From Styela clava (Eukaryota > Chordata > Ascidiacea > Stolidobranchia > Styelidae): a stretch of DNA of 64,000 bases. The stretch is taken from positions 17,319,383 to 17,383,382 of the forward strand of contig NC_135252.1 in assembly GCF_964204865.1 (NCBI RefSeq). Direction: 5' to 3'. Both the position numbers and the translations under genes were made by a program. This document shows positions 57,891 to 64,000 of this stretch, piece by piece (the stretch's first letter is position 1; each line of letters begins with the position of its first letter). The notes beneath the pieces were generated by a model that saw nothing but the letters and a program-made list of their open reading frames with translations, was not told the origin of the DNA and searched no databases.

Positions 57891-60800
57891 ATGTATTTCA
57901 GAAAATGCTCGTTGCATAGGTCAATTTTGTCTGTCGCCGTGACTACCCTTTTCTGCTTTATTGCATTGATCAAATTACAATATCACAAGTATTTATACAA
58001 GTAAGTTTGCATAATTTTAAATTACTTTTTGTTGCTATGGTAAATGTTTATGCTTTTGCATCCTAGAAATTTAGCGCTGAGGTTTATACAACCAAGCAAG
58101 CGTACTAGAAACTTGCCAATGAATTTCAAACACGCCAAAGTATAGGATGGTTTAAGAGAAATAGCAGCTGATACTTAAAAGTAATATGATTCGCCAATCT
58201 TCAGGAACCGGATATATTTCATACATCTTATCCAGGGCTCTTCAGAGGGTTGCGTTTCCCACTAATGTCAGAATTAGCCATGTTTACTCTTTTTAGACAC
58301 GTTTAGTGGCCATAACGATCGTTTCAATATTATGTTGTTGTTGTTGTTCTTGTTCTTTGACACGTTTTTCAAAAATCGCTTTTCTCTTCGAATACTGGAC
58401 CAATTGCTTTGAAATTTTCAGTGGTTAAAGATTAATTTCTTCGCTAGAAGGCTATTACTTTTATTTATTTCAAAATTTTGCGTGAATTCTATGAAATTTG
58501 ATATTTCGTCTAAAATTTTGCTGTATTATTTTTTATCCATGGGAACACGGATTTTAGTCAGTGTCATGACTGGCTGTACGTTTTGATTCTGCAAAATTCT
58601 TGCTACTGGAAATTCAGAACTTTTTTGAGGGTACCGGTAGCGTCAAAGGTACCGGTAAAGACTGATTCGCTCTGGTCTAACGTCTCCATATATTTGTGCG
58701 TAGCTCTCTTGTTCCTTCGTCTTCTCTTATCTGCGTGAAAAATCGTTTTCGACACTAACTTATGTTGAAACAAAATATCGATCGAATTTGGAACCAGTAG
58801 TGCCAAGATTCGATCTTTCATGCTAGGATATGCCAACACATCGGTCCAATAAAAAGTCTGAGAGTCGCAAACTATCATCCATTAATTTATTTTCGCAGCA
58901 GTGTAACTTCGATAGACACAGTTCATATGCGAAAAGGAACACCAACCGTTTCTGATACTGTCAGAGAAGTAGACGTTCATGTTGATATAGAATCAGTTAT
59001 TCGATGCAAATCACAAAGCATGGGGTGTTTCAATCTAGCGGTGATGAAGGAAAAAATTGATAGAAGTGAGCAAAGTTCTCTGATGTCATGTCTTCACGAC
59101 TGTTCGAAAAGGTTAGTTTCACGGAATCGCTATGGCGTAACACGTGATCCTTCAGGCATGTATCAAATACGGCAAAATCAGGTTAGTTCTTATTGGATAC
59201 AAAGTGTTTAAACTATTAGATAAGTCCCTCAAGGCTGTTATTCATTATTATTTTTCATATTCTATTTTATGGTGTCCGATATTTTACCCACAAATGGCTG
59301 TTTTATTTTATTTCTCGGGAGAATTTTTCATGGCGCTTGGAAACACTTTCACGCTCATCCGCCTGTCTTTTCTACTCGATGCTTAGCTAAAACCTTCCGG
59401 TGCCAGTGCGTGACATTCGCAAACATAAATTTGAGCCATACTTTCAATAAGAAAGGTACGTTTAATACACAAGAGCTAACTAGGTTTTCTTTCATACAAA
59501 GCCTTATCTCGAACCAATAATCACTTTTTTCACGAACCCCCAACCTATTCTATCTATCTGCAATACAAGTATCAGGGATCACGTTTTCATCTAATCATAT
59601 TTTAATATACTTCATGATTATAGTGCATTCCCACTCATATTTCATTGTTGTTGCAGTACTTACCGTTACTACGGAAAAATAGAATCAACTTGCTATTGTG
59701 CGAATGATTCCAAACATTTGGTGGATATTCAATCATGGACATATTGCGACAAAACATCAAGAGAAGATAAAAGAATCGAGATATTTCATATTACAGAATC
59801 GTGCCATAAAGGTCAGTCGTAAATATAAGTAACGACAATACAAATTGTGGACCGCACATAGGCTTTAAATTAACTCTTGTTAAGACAAAACATCTAGATT
59901 ACTCAAATGTGTTTTTCCGAAATAACTTGAGTATAGCTGTGCAAAACACTTGTTCGTATTTTACAGGGTTTCCTGAAGCTTTTGTTCAAAAATATTACGT
60001 AGGTTGTGTTCCACTTCTTCCCCAAATATTTATGTTTGACAAGGATAAGGTATTCAGAACAAGTGCGCCATCCATCGAAAAATGCATATATTTGTGCGAA
60101 GAAAGAAAATTTCCACTTGCGATGAAGAGTCGCGAAAAAACTACTTGCCTATGCTTTGAACCGAGGACAGTGTAAGTTAAATAATGTTTTAGGACAATCG
60201 ATTGTTATTACAGGGGATACTTTTCATTTCAAGTGGCGGGAATCGGGGAGTCCGCCGGAGCCGTTCTCGGAATGTCGTGATATTCAGCGAATCCGTTCTT
60301 GTTTTTTTGCCTTAGACATTAGACGATCGCAGCAAATGTGCACCGCAGTTAACCACTAGCGTAATATTTGGGGTTTCGAAAGTTATATATTATATTTATT
60401 TGAAGCGTGTCATGTTGATATATCTTACGTAGAAAAGTATGAGGGAACCTGTCGTCGATACAAAGAATCCCACCACTGAGAATATCTCTCAGAGATGATT
60501 GAGCGATTGATTACAAACTGTTCGGATAAGATATTAATTTTACAACTGATGACAATTCCCCGGAGGTGGTAGGCTGTATATAGAATATTGTACAAACTTT
60601 ATTTGATATATATATAAGTATTTATTCAGTATTTTTTATTGCAGATTTCGTAATGCCACGGAGTTGGAAACATTACTTAAACAATGTGACGGGAGCAGCA
60701 AAGAAAAATCTTTTCATCTTTATCACACTTACCAGGAAAATCGTTTTTGTTCAAGTCGCGCATTTTTAGAACCAAACGAATCTCCCGTGACTGCTCTCGC

Positions 60801-62023
60801 GAGTCCACCAGGATCTGGAAACACCTGGATGCGATATTTACTTGAAGTCGCCACTGGGATTTATTCAGGCTCATCTTACGGGGATAAAAGGTTGCGTAAA
60901 GGAGGTGCGTACATGTGAAAATGCCTCCATTGAATCTTACACTAGAAGTCAAGGAACGCTAGATACTGCCCAGTATCTAACAACCTATACAGTAATAATA
61001 TTAATTGTCTAAAGTTTGCCAAGAAGACTCAAAAATCAATATTGTTGTATTTTAGTGATTAAGATTTTCAATGAAACTCTTGAATAATCAAATCAAAAGT
61101 TTCTATTTGAGCCCATTCAGATTGTCAGCAACTCCATAACGCCATATAAGTCAACAGTAAATAAATACCTGTCGGTATTTGATGGTGCAGCAGTGTGATT
61201 AGATACCACGGACTCAAATGAAACTGCAATAATGTTTGGAAATGACGCGTTCCAATGGCTTGTCTTGCTATTTCCGAACCGAACAATTTTATGAGTCTAA
61301 AGTGAACAACACCTGCTGATTCCATAAATAACAACGCGCAGTAATAAAGTTTTCTACCATTCAGGTTTCATCGGCGAATGTACAACATACAATTCTGGCA
61401 GGACATTGGCGGTGAAGGATCACTTCATGAAGGAGAAGAATCGAAATTACAAACGTGCAATAATACTTTTACGAAATCCATTTCATGCGTTACTGGCGGA
61501 CTATCACAGAAAATATTCTGGTCATGTTGGGACAGTGGATGATGAAAAACTCACACCCGAAGGTAGGCAATAGGCATACATAGCCTACCTAACATGTGTG
61601 TGTTCTAAGATAACTCTGGCTTTGAGAATGGATGTTTTTTTCTTTCTAGTTTTCAAGGCGTATCTTTCAAAGAGTGCACCGGAGTGGCTTCGCAGACTTC
61701 AAAGATATTTCACACACGTTAAAGGAGACAAAGTTGTTGTTTTATATGAAGATCTTGTGGACAATCTGCTGCCTCAGATGAGAAAAGTAGTCAATTTTTT
61801 TCCAAGAAAGTTGATAGAAAAATATATTCCTAGTCTGGAAGACAGACTGGTGTGTCTAATTCTTGATCACACCGGGTCGTTCAAAAGACCAAAGTCGGAA
61901 TTCCCGTATTATCTTTTTGATGAAGAAGTAAAAACTACGATTCGAAAAGCACTTGACGAATTAAGAAATTTATTTAGGCAAAACAATTTGGGAGAGCTTC
62001 CAAAATCGTATTCTGATACATGA
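57891..62023 (+). CDS. WSCD-like protein C: type II membrane, WSC domains plus sulfotransferase (7 exons)
   Basis: Third tandem copy. Exons: 57891-58000, 58899-59111, 59657-59811, 59967-60171, 60645-60904, 61365-61562, 61650-62023. All lengths are identical to copies A and B, giving an intact 504-aa frame. Characteristic differences: CSLHRSIL before the anchor, VREVDVHVD in exon 2, SREKTTC in WSC2 and [10 protein letters not shown] near the C-terminus. P-loop PPGSGNTW and [15 protein letters not shown] are retained. Intron 4 is closest to copy A, whereas intron 5 and the 3' flank are closest to copy B. A 400-bp insertion is present in intron 1. AATAAA overlaps the stop codon. Confidence 0.92.
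58290..58708. mobile_element. Insertion of about 400 bp in WSCD-C intron 1
   Basis: Unit 2 reads CATGTTTACTTTTCTTCC here, while unit 3 has this extra block beginning TTTTAGACACGTTTAGTGG. Part of it matches 46969-47103 in reverse orientation. It carries GGTACCGGTAGCGTCAAAGG near the right end. Element class unknown; target duplication not clear. Confidence 0.55.
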
Positions 62024-62057
62024 ATAAAACTCATTTTTCGTGAGTGTGAAATTTTCA

Positions 62058-62450
62058 TCCTCCCACATTACGCAAATACAGAAACATTTATTGGACGAGT
62101 GTTTCCAATACAAAATTTTCTGTTTATGCAAACTCTTTAGTTTTCATTCTTGTTCACAAGCAGTGCTCAATATAAAAAATCCTCCACTTTTATTTTAACT
62201 TTAGCAGTATGCTTGGTTAATTGTGCCCACTCATTTCGTCAAGTTAACAAGGCTTTAAATAAATTTATGAATGAGTGTGCAGGACTGTGAAACGCGGGAT
62301 TACCCCCGACGTTATAGTATCATTTTTACTTTCGAACTTTGTAGGGTTAGAGTTAAAATTTGAACAACCCAGAGTTTGGATTTCAGATGCTCAGAAATCA
62401 TAGATCAAATCTAACAAGAAATTGAATAGGACACAAGCGGATATCCATAT
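62058..62450 (+). repeat. WSCD 3'-flank block, single copy (unit 3)
   Basis: Same block as 44614 onward; it ends where unit homology stops, at about CACAAGCGGATATCC. Confidence 0.7.
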
Positions 62451-64000
62451 CATGCCCTGATGAAGTTTTTCTGTATAGAAATTCGAAACGTCGGCAAATT
62501 ACATCGTTTTGCTAACACCGGTTGTGCTTCATTTATTATGAACATGAGTTTACGTGGTGGCAATCATGCACTGTTTTTTTAAGGTGTTATCTACAGAAAA
62601 GCATGCTTGGGCGAATAAGTAAATTCTCAATGCTTGAAAACGGCAGACTATTTCATTATTTTTTATCCCTTTCGCTGTACATAAAATAATCTAAATTCGG
62701 ATCATTTGTATCGTTAGCGTCTATTCCTTCCTATTTTTCGAACTGAACCCGATATTTAGACAGAGCATATACGCATGAACTTTCGATGACAATATGGTCA
62801 ATGAAGACAGCCCGGGTGGCTTAAATGTAGGCATATGTAGTAAAATCGGAAACTGTAAAGTTACAGAATGCGTCCCGCTTTGAAGTCAAAAAAAATATGG
62901 TAATCCTAATTCTAGGCCATCTCTATTTACTTTGGTAAAGTCAAAATAATTGTCATTTCCTTTTCTTGGGAATATCACAGAGAGTTAAATATATTTTTAT
63001 GCGCCAGCCAATACGTCTGAGAAGGCTATCTTGCAGCCTTGTCAAATTGTCGTCAAACTGCGCTCAACCGTTATCTGCAGGTGGGATGGCCTGCCAACCA
63101 ACTACAAGGTTAGAATCGGCGAAGCAAGGTACAAGGTTAGAATTGGCGAAGCACAAGGGCACGGGACTTCATGTTAACACCTCTGTAATTTTGACCTCAT
63201 TAATAAAACTGAACAAGTAAAAAGTAATCGTCCGGGTAACATTACCACATGCTGTGAAAAAAAATTTGAAAAAGTATGGTCGATTTAACAAAAACGAAAC
63301 AACTAGGCATGTGCAAGGTGCCTGATTGAACAGTCTTCTATCATGCCTCAGAAAAAACAGTGTCTTCGTAACACAGAGCAGCGTATAAAATTAGACTCAA
63401 GCAGATTATTTATTTTATTTGAGTATATAATGCACGCAATCAGTCACAGTAAAAATAGCATGCAAAAGAAAATTGAACACATAATTCGTTGGGTGAAGGA
63501 AGCCGCGAGGAACTGAGAATGGATATAACCAGCGCCGTCTAAGGTTCCAATATGTAATATTAATTTGTAAGGCCGGAAATATTAGTTGTCAGAGTCCACG
63601 AGCTTTAACCAACCAACCAACATCAACCACTATAGATAACACGAACACCCATTCGGCCCGCAAGGTGGCTAAGGGATAACACGAACACCCATTCGGCCCG
63701 CAAGGTGGCTAAGGGTATTCCCCGTTTGAAAAAGCTTACAAAGATGAAATTCGACTGTGTGAAATAAAATAGTCTATGTGGTAATTTATCACTGGTTGTT
63801 AGAATTGACCATTACCACATGACATTGTCAAAGGTGGTGTTGAAAGACATATCGCAGAAAGATGGGTAATAACATTCATGTAGAATCAAATCGGATCACA
63901 AATCGAAATGAATGAGTGCTATTTTAATATTAGAGAACGAAAGATGACGGTTACCTGTGCGGTACCCTACCGTACCGGTGATCCGCCGGAATCGATTACA
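62451..64000. other. Right-hand non-genic stretch
   Basis: No conserved gene seen. 62455-62500 has the phrase CCTGATGAAG...CGAAACGTCGG, common in animal repeat tails. The open frame 62966-63220 has no recognisable features. Confidence 0.4.
63635..63714. repeat. Tandem duplication, 2 x 40 bp
   Basis: The unit starting GATAACACGAACACCCATTC occurs at 63635-63674 and 63675-63714 without visible differences. Confidence 0.9.

Overview
The window is animal nuclear DNA: AT-rich, with many short GT..AG introns, five conserved protein-coding loci, and a very heavy load of DNA transposons. The compact genes, and the splice-acceptor-like AG found just upstream of several start codons (as in spliced-leader trans-splicing), suggest an ascidian-like tunicate. 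This assignment is an inference; another invertebrate cannot be excluded.

Left part (1-23 kb): conserved housekeeping genes. The 5' part of PSMD2 (26S proteasome Rpn1) runs off the left edge on the minus strand. It faces MRPL12 (mitochondrial ribosomal bL12m) on the plus strand. Next is a complete 11-exon ALDH4A1 (mitochondrial P5C dehydrogenase) on the minus strand; I reconstructed all splice phases, giving 576 aa. It is head-to-head with an apparently intronless MED24 (Mediator subunit, 1021 aa). ALDH4A1 introns are swollen by at least four hAT insertions with 8-bp target duplications, plus MITEs and SINE-like repeats.

Middle (23-31.5 kb): gene-poor, with repeat remnants. At 31.6-38.3 kb lies a 5-exon beta-1,4-galactosyltransferase-like gene (399 aa). 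Its third intron hosts a complete hAT transposon with an intact BED-finger transposase, near-perfect inverted termini and a perfect 8-bp target duplication. Its second intron carries a mariner-like remnant.

Right part (39-62.4 kb): three recent tandem copies of a WSCD-like gene encoding a type II membrane protein with a signal anchor, two WSC-type Cys domains and a sulfotransferase domain. Each copy has seven exons of identical length and an intact 504-aa frame. Introns and flanks are also alignable, so the duplications are young. Each copy has collected its own transposon insertions, and the sister copies provide the empty sites. Different segments favour different copy pairs, which suggests gene conversion. 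A conserved upstream exon-like block in each unit could splice in frame to the signal-anchor exon.

Functionally, the galactosyltransferase and the WSCD cluster are both predicted Golgi type II glycan- or sulfate-modifying proteins, but there is no evidence that they act together. The rest is intergenic DNA with MITEs, hairpins and small tandem duplications.
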